From: Ectopseudomonas composti | GTDB lineage: Bacteria > Pseudomonadota > Gammaproteobacteria > Pseudomonadales > Pseudomonadaceae | Assembly: GCA_946886245.1 (NCBI GenBank) | Contig: CAMPIF010000039.1 | Location: forward strand, 1 to 15,632 | Direction of reading: 5' to 3' | Length of the DNA: 15,632 nt | In this document: piece after piece, positions 1-8,822 of the stretch | Layout: every line of letters begins with the position of its first letter | How positions within the stretch are numbered: position 1 is the first letter of the stretch | Translations under genes and position numbers: made by a program | Notes under the pieces: generated by a model | The model's database searches: none | What the model was told of the DNA's origin: nothing | Seen by the model: only the letters and a program-made list of their open reading frames with translations

Positions 1-1510
<1,510 letters not shown>

Positions 1511-1519
1511 GGGCAAAAT

Positions 1520-1545
1520 CCTTCTAAATGAGTGGCCGGATTATA
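1520..1545 (-). promoter_or_regulatory. Candidate sigma70 promoter -10 and ribosome binding site of retS
   Basis: On the minus strand a perfect TATAAT lies at 1545-1540, about 30 bases before the GTG start, and GAAGGA at 1525-1520 is a good Shine-Dalgarno sequence. The best -35 at a 16-base spacing is TTCCCG, which is weak, so activator help is possible. Transcription would start near 1533, giving a leader of about 23 bases. The assignment is inferred from sequence only. Confidence 0.5.
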
Positions 1546-1589
1546 GCCAAGCATCTGCTCGCGGGAACATGGTGCAGTCAGGCATTTTT

Positions 1590-1620
1590 AAGGCTTTTTG
1601 TGGGTAAAAGCCGCCTTTTT
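1590..1620 (-). terminator. Hairpin downstream of purD, possible terminator
   Basis: GGCTTTT at 1592-1598 pairs perfectly with AAAAGCC at 1606-1612 around a 7-base loop. An alternative AAGGC/GCCTT pairing (1590-1594 with 1613-1617) is also possible. It lies about 30 bases after the purD stop and just upstream of the retS promoter. The clear T-run (1616-1620) follows the stem on the plus strand. On the minus strand, where purD is read, the stem is followed by TTAAAAA, so termination of purD may be inefficient. Confidence 0.38.
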
Positions 1621-1640
1621 ACCGGACTGCACCCTGCTTA

Positions 1641-2930
1641 TCAGGCTTCGCCGCGCTCGCGGGCGATGGCCCGATAGCCGATATCGTGACGGTGGAACAT
1701 GCCGTTCCAGCGAATCTTCTCGGCCAGGCGGTAGGCTTGCTGCTGGGCATCGGCGACGCTGGCGCCGATGGCGGTGGCGCAGAGTACGCGACCGCCAGCG
1801 GTAACGATCTGGCCGTCCTTCAGTGCGGTACCGGCGTGGAACACCTTGCCGTCGAGCTTGGCGGCTTCATCCAGACCTTCGATGACATCGCCCTTGGCGT
1901 AGTCGCCCGGGTAGCCACCGGCGGCCAGCACCACGCCCACGGTCGGGCGCGGGTCCCAGGTCGCTTCGACCTTGTCCAGTGCCTTGGCCAGGGCAGCCTC
2001 GACCAGCAGCACCAGGGAGCTTTCCAGGCGGCACATGATCGGTTGGGTTTCCGGGTCGCCGAAGCGGCAGTTGAACTCGATGACCTTGGGCTTGCCAGCC
2101 TTGTCGATCATCAGGCCGGCATAGAGGAAGCCGGTGTAGACGTTGCCTTCGCTGGCCATGCCGCGCACGGTCGGGTAGATCACCTCGTCCATCACGCGCT
2201 TGTGCACCTCGGCGGTGACCACCGGCGCCGGCGAGTAGGCGCCCATGCCACCGGTGTTCGGGCCGCTGTCGCCGTCGCCGACGCGCTTGTGATCCTGGCT
2301 GGTGGCCATCGGCAGCACGTTCTCGCCGTCGACCATGACGATGAAGCTGGCTTCTTCGCCATCGAGGAACTCCTCGATCACCACGCGCGAGCCGGCCTCA
2401 CCGAAGGCGTTACCGGCGAGCATGTCGCGCACCGCGTCTTCGGCTTCGGCGAGGGTCATGGCGACGATCACGCCCTTGCCAGCGGCCAGGCCGTCGGCCT
2501 TGATCACGATCGGTGCGCCTTTCTCACGCAGGTAAGCCAGCGCCGGCTCGATCTCGGTGAAGTTCTGGTAATCGGCGGTGGGGATCTTGTGCCGTGCCAG
2601 GAAATTCTTGGTGAACGCCTTGGAGCCTTCCAGCTGGGCGGCTGCGGCGGTGGGGCCGAAGATATCCAGCTTGCGGCTGCGGAACAGGTCGACCACGCCT
2701 TTGACCAGCGGCGCTTCCGGGCCGACGATGGTCAGTTGCACGTTCTTCTCGGCAAAGTCAGCCAACTGCTCGATGGCCAGCACGTCGATGGCGACGTTCT
2801 CGCACTTGGGCTCGACGGCTGTGCCGGCGTTACCCGGGGCGACGAAGATTTTCTCGACGCGCGGATCCTGCGCCACTTTCCAGGCCAGGGCGTGTTCGCG
2901 ACCGCCGCTGCCGATGATCAATACGTTCAT
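1641..2930 (-). CDS. purD: Phosphoribosylamine--glycine ligase (GAR synthetase)
   Basis: Cytosolic ATP-grasp enzyme of de novo purine synthesis. It joins 5-phosphoribosylamine to glycine using ATP, giving glycinamide ribonucleotide (step 2 of IMP synthesis). The 429 residues match the usual family length. Visible signatures are the N-terminal GSGGREHA (residues 7-14), the ATP-grasp segment [10 protein letters not shown] (145-154), the PurD signature region 211-234 with [17 protein letters not shown], and [12 protein letters not shown] (285-296) carrying metal/ATP ligands. The ATG at 2930 has AAGGAG about seven bases upstream. The gene follows purH by 199 bases in the same direction, the enterobacterial purHD order, but here the gap holds a REP-like palindrome and a structured element. 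No strong separate promoter was found, so readthrough from purH is likely. Confidence 0.97.
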   Translation of the reverse strand: MNVLIIGSGGREHALAWKVAQDPRVEKIFVAPGNAGTAVEPKCENVAIDVLAIEQLADFAEKNVQLTIVGPEAPLVKGVVDLFRSRKLDIFGPTAAAAQLEGSKAFTKNFLARHKIPTADYQNFTEIEPALAYLREKGAPIVIKADGLAAGKGVIVAMTLAEAEDAVRDMLAGNAFGEAGSRVVIEEFLDGEEASFIVMVDGENVLPMATSQDHKRVGDGDSGPNTGGMGAYSPAPVVTAEVHKRVMDEVIYPTVRGMASEGNVYTGFLYAGLMIDKAGKPKVIEFNCRFGDPETQPIMCRLESSLVLLVEAALAKALDKVEATWDPRPTVGVVLAAGGYPGDYAKGDVIEGLDEAAKLDGKVFHAGTALKDGQIVTAGGRVLCATAIGASVADAQQQAYRLAEKIRWNGMFHRHDIGYRAIARERGEA

Positions 2931-2967
2931 GTCTGTCTCCTTGTGGAGGCGGGCCGTTGGCCCGGTT

Positions 2968-2997
2968 GGTGGATAAGAAAAGCGTTATCCACCCTAC
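2968..2997 (-). repeat. REP-like palindrome with GTAG head
   Basis: GGTGGATAA (2968-2976) and TTATCCACC (2985-2993) form a perfect 9-bp stem with an 8-base loop. Read on the minus strand the element starts GTAGGGTGGATAACG, so a GTAG tetranucleotide sits directly 5' of the stem. That head is the mark of REP elements mobilised by RAYT (TnpA-REP) transposases. It lies between purH and purD, where a stem can pause transcription or protect upstream mRNA. The dispersed nature cannot be shown from one copy in this window. Confidence 0.6.
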
Positions 2998-3030
2998 GAA
3001 TTCCGAGGTCGCGATGAAGCCGGTAGATGC

Positions 3031-3103
3031 TAGGCGCCCCGGGTTTCGACAAGCGGAGTTGCCTACTGGCAATGAGCATTGGCGGAACCCGGGGCAACAA
3101 CGC
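3031..3103 (+). repeat. Structured intergenic element, copy 1 (downstream of purH)
   Basis: Written on the plus strand, TAGGC (3031-3035) is followed by a 10-bp stem GCCCCGGGTT/AACCCGGGGC (3036-3045 with 3086-3095). Further pairs lead to the loop segment GCGGAG (3053-3058). A hairpin TTGCC-TACT-GGCAA (3059-3072) follows, then TGAGCATT (3073-3080), and AACGC (3099-3103) after the outer stem. The loop segments, flanking AGGC and AACGC, and overall geometry match copy 2 at 8724-8791, while the stems differ in sequence but still pair. Weaker similarity extends outward to about 3005 and 3110. The element lies about 30 bases beyond the purH stop. The functional strand is unknown. Confidence 0.6.
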
Positions 3104-3129
3104 AGATGCCGGTTTCAGTGCGGCCGATT

Positions 3130-4737
3130 TTAGTGCCTGAAGTGGCGCATGCCGGTAAACACCATGGCAATCCCGGCTTCGTCGGCGGCGGCGATCACTT
3201 CGTTGTCACGCATCGACCCGCCCGGCTGGATCACCGCGGTGATACCGGCCTTGGCGGCGTTGTCGATGCCGTCGCGGAAGGGGAAGAAGGCGTCCGACGC
3301 CATGACCGCACCGGGCACTGGCAGGCCAGCGTGCTCGGCCTTGATGCCGGCGATGCGCGCGGAGTTGACGCGGCTCATCTGGCCGGCGCCGACACCCACG
3401 GTCTGACGGTTCTTGGCGTAGACGATGGCGTTGGATTTGACGAACTTGGCCACTTTCCAGGCGAAGATCAGGTCGTGGATTTCCTGCTCGCTCGGCGCGC
3501 GCTGGGTAACTATCTTCAGGTCGGACGCTGCGATCATGCCGATGTCGCGGCTCTGCACCAGCAGACCACCGTTGACGCGCTTGAAGTCCCAACCCGCAGC
3601 ACGCTCGGCCGGCCACTCGCCGCATTCGAGCAGGCGCACGTTGGCTTTGGCGGCCACCACTTCACGGGCGGCGGCGCTGATTTTCGGGGCGATGATCACT
3701 TCGACGAACTGGCGCTCGACGATGGCCTTGGCGGTTTCGCCATCGAGCTCGCGGTTGAAGGCGATGATGCCGCCGAACGCCGATTCGGTATCGGTGGCGT
3801 AGGCCAGGTCGTAGGCCTTGCGGATGCCGCCTTCGTCTTCCGGTACCACGGCCACGCCGCAGGGGTTGGCGTGCTTGACGATGACGCAGGCCGGCTTGAC
3901 GAAGTTCTTCACGCATTCCAGCGCGGCGTCGGTGTCGGCCACGTTGTTGAACGACAGTTCCTTGCCCTGCAGCTGGATCGCGGTGGAAACGCTGGCTTCG
4001 CCCTTCTTCGCCTCGACATAGAACGCCGCGCTCTGGTGCGGGTTCTCGCCGTAGCGCATTTCCTGCGCCTTGACGAACTGGCTGTTGAAGGTGCGCGGGA
4101 AGGCGCCGCGACCTTCGGTGGACAGGGTGTCACGCGCCTGGTCGATGGTGCCCAGGTAGTTGGCGATCATGCCGTCGTAGGCCGCGGTGTGCTCGAAGGC
4201 CTTGAGCGCCAGGTCGAAGCGCTGGGCGTAGCTCAGGCCGCCGGCCTTGAGGGCGGCGACGATGCCGGCGTAATCGCCGGTGTTGACCACGATGGCAACA
4301 TCCTTGTGGTTCTTCGCCGCGCTGCGGACCATGGTCGGGCCGCCGATGTCGATGTTCTCGATGGCGTCGGCCAGGTCGCAATCAGGCTTGGCCACGGTGG
4401 CTTCGAAGGGATAGAGGTTGACCGCCACCAGGTCGATCGGCTTGATGCCGTGCTCGTCCATCACCGCGCCGTCCAGCGCACGACGGCCGAGGATGCCGCC
4501 ATGGATCTTCGGGTGCAGGGTCTTGACGCGGCCGTCCATCATCTCCGGGAAGCCGGTGTAGTCGGCTACTTCCACTGCGGCTACGCCGTTGTCCTTGAGC
4601 AGCTTGTAGGTGCCGCCGGTGGAGAGAATCTCGACACCGAGGGCGGCCAGTTCGCGAGCGAATTCGAGGACACCGGTCTTGTCGGAAACGCTGATCAGCG
4701 CGCGGCGGACGGGCAGAAGGGTGGTCTGGTCGGTCAT
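3130..4737 (-). CDS. purH: Bifunctional AICAR formyltransferase / IMP cyclohydrolase
   Basis: Catalyses the last two steps of IMP synthesis in the cytosol: formyl transfer from 10-formyl-tetrahydrofolate to AICAR, then cyclisation of FAICAR to IMP. The 535-residue length is typical. The N-terminal MGS-like cyclohydrolase domain (about 1-160) begins [11 protein letters not shown] and contains STGGTYKLL and [14 protein letters not shown]. The AICARFT domain carries KHANPCG (288-294), whose Lys-His pair is catalytic in the family, and ends with the conserved [15 protein letters not shown] and IQPGGSMRD segments. The start at 4737 (MTDQTT) is chosen over an in-frame ATG at 4749 because it matches Pseudomonas PurH proteins as I remember them; neither start has a strong Shine-Dalgarno. 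fis lies just upstream, and the fis terminator falls in the 74-base gap. Confidence 0.97.
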   Translation of the reverse strand: MTDQTTLLPVRRALISVSDKTGVLEFARELAALGVEILSTGGTYKLLKDNGVAAVEVADYTGFPEMMDGRVKTLHPKIHGGILGRRALDGAVMDEHGIKPIDLVAVNLYPFEATVAKPDCDLADAIENIDIGGPTMVRSAAKNHKDVAIVVNTGDYAGIVAALKAGGLSYAQRFDLALKAFEHTAAYDGMIANYLGTIDQARDTLSTEGRGAFPRTFNSQFVKAQEMRYGENPHQSAAFYVEAKKGEASVSTAIQLQGKELSFNNVADTDAALECVKNFVKPACVIVKHANPCGVAVVPEDEGGIRKAYDLAYATDTESAFGGIIAFNRELDGETAKAIVERQFVEVIIAPKISAAAREVVAAKANVRLLECGEWPAERAAGWDFKRVNGGLLVQSRDIGMIAASDLKIVTQRAPSEQEIHDLIFAWKVAKFVKSNAIVYAKNRQTVGVGAGQMSRVNSARIAGIKAEHAGLPVPGAVMASDAFFPFRDGIDNAAKAGITAVIQPGGSMRDNEVIAAADEAGIAMVFTGMRHFRH

Positions 4738-4767
4738 TTCACTATCCATCAGAGCGGGGATATCAGC

Positions 4768-4798
4768 AAAAAAGGCGGCTCATGCGGGCCGCCCTTTT
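4768..4798 (-). terminator. Intrinsic terminator of dusB-fis
   Basis: On the minus strand GGCGGC (4793-4788) pairs with GCCGCC (4779-4774) around an 8-base loop, followed directly by six T residues (4773-4768). Flanking A and T residues can extend the stem with one mismatch. It starts about 15 bases after the fis stop (4812) and ends about 30 bases before the purH start. It therefore either ends fis messages or limits readthrough into purH. Confidence 0.75.
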
Positions 4799-4811
4799 CG
4801 GGAGTTCTGGG

Positions 4812-5132
4812 TTACAGCAGGTCGTACTGCTTGAGCTTCTTGCGCAGCGTTCCGCGGTTCAGGCCGAGCAGTTCGGAGGCCTTGGTCTGGTTACCTTTCA
4901 CATGATTCATGACGGTTTCCAGCAGCGGCGCTTCGACTTCGGTGAGCACCAGGTTGTACACGTCGGTGACGTCCGCGCCCTCGAGATGGGCGAAGTAATT
5001 GTGCAGCGCCTTCTCCACGGCGCCGCGCAGGGTCTGGCCCTCTTCGCTCGGCGTGTTCAGGTGCTGTTTAAGGCTGGTGTTGTCACTCACGGGTGCAATT
5101 CCACTCACTAGGGTCTCTGTCATCAACGTCAT
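4812..5132 (-). CDS. fis: DNA-binding nucleoid protein Fis
   Basis: Small homodimeric DNA-bending protein that organises the nucleoid and activates rRNA and other growth-rate-linked promoters. The chosen ORF is 106 residues, close to the 98-107 usual for Fis. The C-terminal helix-turn-helix (about 81-102), [20 protein letters not shown], is the most conserved part, and the protein ends KQYDLL. The open frame continues upstream to 5192, but those 20 extra residues are arginine-rich and overlap dusB. The ATG at 5132 has GAGGTGG just upstream and shares ATGA with the dusB stop, a sign of translational coupling. The dusB-fis pairing is the arrangement known from enterobacteria. The N-terminal region is more variable, as is normal. 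Confidence 0.96.
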   Translation of the reverse strand: MTLMTETLVSGIAPVSDNTSLKQHLNTPSEEGQTLRGAVEKALHNYFAHLEGADVTDVYNLVLTEVEAPLLETVMNHVKGNQTKASELLGLNRGTLRKKLKQYDLL

Positions 5133-6127
5133 GCGGCCACCTCGTTTCCATCGTTGTGCCGTTCGCGGAAGAACGCGCGAACGTGGGCGCACTGTGCGTC
5201 CGTACTGTCCAGACGGTTGAATTGGGCGCGAAACTCCCTGGCGCCCGGCAGGGTTGCCAGATACCAGCCGACATGCTTGCGGGCGATACGCGTGCCCATC
5301 AATTCGCCGTAGAAGGCGTGCAGTGCGGCCAGGTGTTCTAGCAGAATGCGTTCCACTTCGAGCAGGCTCGGTGCCGGCAGGGTTTCGCCGGTACGCAGGT
5401 AGTGCTCGATCTCACGGAAGATCCACGGCCGCCCTTGGGCGGCGCGACCAATGAGCAGGGCGTCGGCGCCAGTGGCGTCGAGCACGGCCTTGGCCTTCTG
5501 TGGAGAGTCGATGTCGCCATTGGCGAACACCGGAATCGATATCGCCTGCTTGATGGCGGCGATGGTGTCGTACTCGGCTTCGCCGGTGTAAAGGTCGGCG
5601 CGGGTGCGGCCGTGTACGGAAAGCGCAGCGATGCCGGCATCTTCGGCGATTTTCGCCACGGTAATGCCGTTCTTGTTCTGGCGGTCCCAGCCGGTGCGAA
5701 TCTTCAGCGTCACCGGCACGTCCACCGCACCGACCACGGCAGCGAGGATTTCCCGTACCAGCGGTTCGTCGCGCAGCAGGGCGGAGCCGGCGGCCTTGTT
5801 GCAGACCTTCTTGGCCGGGCAGCCCATGTTGATGTCGATGATCTGCGCGCCCAACTCGACGTTCTTGCGCGCCGCGTCGGCCATCATCTGCGGGTCGCCA
5901 CCGGCGATCTGTACCGAGCGTGGCTCGGGATCGCCGGCGTGCAGCAAGCGCAGGCTGGACTTGCGGCTATTCCACAGGCGCACATCGCTGGTGACCATCT
6001 CCGACACCACCAGGCCGGCGCCGAGACGGCGGCACAGCTGGCGGAACGGGCGATCGGTGACGCCGGCCATGGGAGCCAGGATCAACCGATTGGGCAATGT
6101 GTAAGGGCCAATACGTGGGGCCGACAT
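5129..6127 (-). CDS. dusB: tRNA-dihydrouridine synthase B
   Basis: FMN-dependent enzyme that reduces specific uridines in the tRNA D-loop to dihydrouridine with NADPH; cytosolic. It is 332 residues. The TIM-barrel flavin domain begins [20 protein letters not shown]. It contains QIAGGDP (73-79) and [17 protein letters not shown] (98-114), where Cys103 of GCP is the conserved proton-donor position. Also present are LKIRTGWD and the flavin-phosphate segment FANGDI...[16 protein letters not shown]. The C-terminal helical domain binds tRNA. The ATG at 6127 has AGGGA six bases upstream; the frame extends to a TTG at 6163, but that extension is not conserved as I recall the family. The gene is co-transcribed with fis through a 4-base overlap. 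Confidence 0.95.
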   Translation of the reverse strand: MSAPRIGPYTLPNRLILAPMAGVTDRPFRQLCRRLGAGLVVSEMVTSDVRLWNSRKSSLRLLHAGDPEPRSVQIAGGDPQMMADAARKNVELGAQIIDINMGCPAKKVCNKAAGSALLRDEPLVREILAAVVGAVDVPVTLKIRTGWDRQNKNGITVAKIAEDAGIAALSVHGRTRADLYTGEAEYDTIAAIKQAISIPVFANGDIDSPQKAKAVLDATGADALLIGRAAQGRPWIFREIEHYLRTGETLPAPSLLEVERILLEHLAALHAFYGELMGTRIARKHVGWYLATLPGAREFRAQFNRLDSTDAQCAHVRAFFRERHNDGNEVAA

Positions 6128-6216
6128 GGGGCGTCCCTGCTTGTTGGTGCGCAGTTGAGACAAAGGGCGATCAACACCCGCCCTCCACTGTGTCCTCAGG
6201 GGAAACGGCGGTGGGT

Positions 6217-6250
6217 CGGTGCTCGCGAAAGGGTGGGCATGATACCCGCT
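6217..6250 (-). promoter_or_regulatory. Candidate dusB-fis promoter -10 region
   Basis: On the minus strand TATCAT lies at 6244-6239, followed by a C/G-rich discriminator (GCCCACCC). Transcription would start near 6232, with a leader of about 105 bases before dusB. No good -35 is visible (the best at 17 bases is TTTATC or TTATCC). A GC-rich discriminator fits the stringent control known for fis promoters in enterobacteria. The block is nearly repeated in front of dsbD. Confidence 0.35.
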
Positions 6251-6356
6251 CTGGATGACCGGATAAAGGTCGTTTTGAACAAATTCTGAACAGCTATGGG
6301 CTTATCGCCAGTAGTTAGATGGAAGGCCTGCGACCACGGGTCGCGCCGTCTCCAGG

Positions 6357-7634
6357 CTACTCGGGCGAGTGGAAGCTCAGGCTGTAGTTCACCGCGCGGG
6401 TGCCCGGATCAAGGATGTCCAGGGAGATGTGGATGGGCGTCTGCGGTGGCATCTCGCTCTGTCCGGCCAGCTCGCCGGCCAGGTACTCGCTGGGTTTGAA
6501 GCGACGACTGGCGACCAGTTGGCCACCCAGGTCGGCGAAGCGCATCTCCAGCAGTGGGAAGGGCTGGGCGAAGGAGGCGCGGTTATAAAGGATGGCGTCG
6601 ACGATCAGGGCGCCGGAGAACTCCGGGTGGCTGCGTACCACCAGGTTGCTGCTGCGAATCTGGCTGATGTCGACTTTCGAGGGCAGGGTGCAGCCAATGT
6701 TCGGGCACAGTTGTTCGAACCAGGGGCGATAGCGGTCCTGGCGTGCCAGTTCATCGAAGTTGTAGGCGGCGTATTGTGCCAGCAGGCCGCCAGCCGCCAG
6801 CAGGTTGAGCAGCCCCCAGCCGAACAGGCGCCCCCATGACGTGCCCTGTGGCTGGCGCCAGTCGAGTTGCAGGGGTTCGTCGTCCAGTTCGAACAGGCGC
6901 TCCTCGCGCAGACCCGGCTCGCTGCGCACTACCTTGGGTGCTTCACGCTCCGTGCGCAGGTCTTCGTCCCGTTGCTCCGGTTCGCTCTGCTCGTCGTGGA
7001 GATCACCCAGGCGCGGCTCCGCGGATTCGTCGAGGTCCTCGGCGATGGTCTGCTGCTTGTGGGATGTGGCGGGAGGAACGAACTCAATGGCAGCCTTGGG
7101 CTCAGGTGCAGCGGCGGGCTCCGGCTGCTCTTCGGTGGGTTGCAGCTCGAAGCTGTTGCGCTCGCGCTTGACTGGCTCGTCGCGCAGCAGGGCTTCGGCC
7201 CAGGCTTCGTCATGCACGTCTTCGTGTTCGTCCGTCGCGCGGCTGGCGAAATTCTCGGCATGGCGCGGCGCCTGTTCCAGTGCGAGGAACTGCTGTGACA
7301 GCTGCTGTTCCTGCTCTTCCAGCCTGGCCAGTTCCTCGTCGAGATCGAGGCTGTCGAGGTCGAGGTCGTCATGAATCCACAGGGTGTCGTCGGCGGACTT
7401 GGCCACTGGCGGCTTGGTGCCGGTGTCGGCTTGAGCCTTGACCGCAGTGCTTGCCGTTCTGGTTGTCGCTGGCGCAGGTGCGGCTGCACGGGGGCCGAAC
7501 AGTTGCTCGGCGGCGTTGAACACGTGCAGGCAGGCACCGCAGCGTACTGCGCCATGGGCAGCAGCCAGCTGCGCCTGGCTGACGCGGAAGCTGGTACGGC
7601 AATTGGGGCACTGGGTGACGTGGCTTTCGCTCAT
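6357..7634 (-). CDS. Zinc-ribbon and DUF3426 membrane protein of unknown function
   Basis: Protein of 425 residues whose role is not established. The N-terminus is an MJ0042-type zinc ribbon with CPNC (Cys9, Cys12) and CGAC (Cys32, Cys35). Residues of about 45-255 are acidic and rich in Glu, Asp, Gln, Ala and Pro, probably disordered, with a coiled-coil-like stretch near 98-120. One transmembrane helix (about 269-290) is followed by a DUF3426 domain (about 291-425) with two further cysteines (Cys310, Cys315). The layout predicts a cytoplasmic zinc ribbon and a periplasmic C-terminus. The ATG at 7634 is preferred over a TTG at 7655 because the zinc ribbon begins right after it; no strong Shine-Dalgarno precedes it. 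It follows prmA by 53 bases, so the two are probably one operon. Confidence 0.88.
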   Translation of the reverse strand: MSESHVTQCPNCRTSFRVSQAQLAAAHGAVRCGACLHVFNAAEQLFGPRAAAPAPATTRTASTAVKAQADTGTKPPVAKSADDTLWIHDDLDLDSLDLDEELARLEEQEQQLSQQFLALEQAPRHAENFASRATDEHEDVHDEAWAEALLRDEPVKRERNSFELQPTEEQPEPAAAPEPKAAIEFVPPATSHKQQTIAEDLDESAEPRLGDLHDEQSEPEQRDEDLRTEREAPKVVRSEPGLREERLFELDDEPLQLDWRQPQGTSWGRLFGWGLLNLLAAGGLLAQYAAYNFDELARQDRYRPWFEQLCPNIGCTLPSKVDISQIRSSNLVVRSHPEFSGALIVDAILYNRASFAQPFPLLEMRFADLGGQLVASRRFKPSEYLAGELAGQSEMPPQTPIHISLDILDPGTRAVNYSLSFHSPE

Positions 7635-7687
7635 GCGCGGGTCCGGAAAATCCAAGCGGCTAGTCTAACGCAACGACTGCGCGCGGT

Positions 7688-8566
7688 TCAGCGCTTGACG
7701 CCGCTGATGCGCACCCAGCCGTCCTTGATGGCCGTCGGGTCGAGGTCGAAAGCGCCTGCGTAGGCGGCGCGGACTTCCTCGGCCTGCTCGGCGAGGATAC
7801 CCGACAGCGCCAGGCGTCCACCGCCTTTGACCAGTGTGGTGATCTGAGGTGCCAGGGAAACCAGCGGGCCGGCGAGGATGTTGGCGACGACCACGTCGGC
7901 AGGCTGCTGCGGCAGGTCGGCAGGCAGATACACCGGGAAGCGCGCCGGATCGATGCCGTTGCGCGAGGCATTGTCGCGCGAGGCTTCCAGGGCTTGCGGG
8001 TCGATATCGGTGCCCGCTGCCTGCGGCGCACCGAGCAGCAGCGCGGCGATGGCGAGGATGCCCGAGCCGCAACCGAAGTCGAGCACGCTGCAGTTGTCCA
8101 GGTTCTGGCCATCGAGCCATTCCAGGCACAGTGCGGTGGTCGGATGGGTGCCGGTGCCGAAGGCCAGGCCCGGATCGAGTAGCAGGTTGACCGCGTCCGG
8201 CTCCGGCGCGGCGTGCCAGCTCGGCACGATCCAAAGGCGCTGGCCGAAGCGCATGGGCTGGAAGCCATCCATCCAGCTGCGCTCCCAGTCCTGATCCTCG
8301 AGGCGCTCGACATGATGCTCCGGCAGCGCGCCGCCACAGAGCAGCTGCAGGTGGGCGAGCAGGGCGGTTTCGTCGGTGTCGGCCTCGAACAGGGCCAGCA
8401 GGTGAGTATTCGACCACAGCGGCGTGGTACCCAGGTCCGGCTCGAAGATCGGCTGATCTTCGGCGTCCATGAAGGTTACCGACACAGCGCCGACTTCCAG
8501 CAGGGCATCCTCGTAGGTTTCTGCCTGCTCAGGAGTGATGGCGAGACGGACTTGTAACCAGGGCAT
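7688..8566 (-). CDS. prmA: Ribosomal protein L11 methyltransferase
   Basis: SAM-dependent enzyme that trimethylates ribosomal protein L11 on its N-terminal alpha-amino group and on lysine residues; cytosolic. It is 292 residues, the standard family length. The N-terminal substrate-recognition domain begins [10 protein letters not shown]. The linker region carries GTGTHPTT (137-144), a PrmA hallmark. The Rossmann methyltransferase domain has DFGCGSG (163-169) for SAM, the acidic DID (187-189) for the ribose, and the VANILAGP motif (227-234). The start at 8566 has GAGG about seven bases upstream; an in-frame ATG at 8584 would add only six residues and would place that Shine-Dalgarno inside the coding region. 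The DUF3426 gene follows. Confidence 0.97.
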   Translation of the reverse strand: MPWLQVRLAITPEQAETYEDALLEVGAVSVTFMDAEDQPIFEPDLGTTPLWSNTHLLALFEADTDETALLAHLQLLCGGALPEHHVERLEDQDWERSWMDGFQPMRFGQRLWIVPSWHAAPEPDAVNLLLDPGLAFGTGTHPTTALCLEWLDGQNLDNCSVLDFGCGSGILAIAALLLGAPQAAGTDIDPQALEASRDNASRNGIDPARFPVYLPADLPQQPADVVVANILAGPLVSLAPQITTLVKGGGRLALSGILAEQAEEVRAAYAGAFDLDPTAIKDGWVRISGVKR

Positions 8567-8620
8567 GAGAAACCTCGAAAGCATGTGGAACGGTTTGGCC
8601 GCGCAGCTTACTTGAACGGA

Positions 8621-8634
8621 TGGCCGGCCGGCCA
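8621..8634. other. Perfect 14-base palindrome upstream of prmA
   Basis: TGGCCGGCCGGCCA is a perfect inverted repeat 55 bases before the prmA start. It could be a protein-binding site in the prmA promoter region or a chance run of GGCC in GC-rich DNA. No clear -10/-35 pair was found around it. Confidence 0.3.
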
Positions 8635-8656
8635 GTTCGGCTATCGGCCGGAAACG

Positions 8657-8686
8657 ACAAGGGCTGCCCGAGGGCAGCCCTTGTTT
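8657..8686 (-). terminator. Strong hairpin after accC, probable terminator of aroQ-accB-accC
   Basis: ACAAGGGCTGCC (8657-8668) pairs perfectly with GGCAGCCCTTGT (8673-8684) across a CGAG tetraloop. On the minus strand the stem is followed by CGTTTCC, a short T-run. On the plus strand it is followed by TTT. It lies about 140 bases after the accC stop, beyond structured element copy 2, and separates the acc operon from prmA. Confidence 0.6.
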
Positions 8687-8723
8687 AGCACTTCAGTCAT
8701 GACCTCGCGAGCTAGAGCGAGAC

Positions 8724-8791
8724 AAGGCAAAAACGGTCGAGGGAGCGGAGCTTACATTTGTAAGTGAGCATTCCGAGGTCGTTTTTAACGC
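8724..8791 (+). repeat. Structured intergenic element, copy 2 (downstream of accC)
   Basis: On the plus strand AAGGC (8724-8728) precedes AAAAACG (8729-8735), which pairs with CGTTTTT (8780-8786). The stem continues with G-U, U-G and C-G pairs, a tandem G-A/A-G mismatch (8739-8740 with 8775-8776), and four more pairs (8741-8744 with 8771-8774). The loop strand GCGGAG (8745-8750), hairpin CTTAC-ATTT-GTAAG (8751-8764) and TGAGCATT (8765-8772) follow, with AACGC (8787-8791) after the outer stem. Copy 1 at 3031-3103 has the same layout. Weaker similarity extends out to about 8701 and 8800. The element lies about 30 bases beyond the accC stop. Confidence 0.62.
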
Positions 8792-8822
8792 CGTATCGCC
8801 GACGCGCAGCTGGTCATTGGAG

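Noticed and set aside
1686..3017. 443-codon open frame on the plus strand opposite purD
   Set aside because: It is the complementary shadow of purD, caused by GC-rich third positions; it is His/Gly/Ala-rich, has no recognisable domain, and runs into the repeat-rich gap.
3079..4905. 608-codon open frame on the plus strand opposite purH
   Set aside because: It covers purH, the terminator and part of fis, and has the low-complexity Gly/Ala/Asp/His composition of an antisense shadow. No family motif was seen.
5133..5192. Upstream extension of fis to 5192
   Set aside because: It adds 20 arginine-rich residues not found in Fis, overlaps dusB, and ignores the well-placed Shine-Dalgarno before 5132.
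6330..6344. Hairpin GCGACC-ACG-GGTCGC after the DUF3426 gene as a terminator
   Set aside because: The stem is only 6 bp with a 3-base loop, and no T-run follows on the minus strand.
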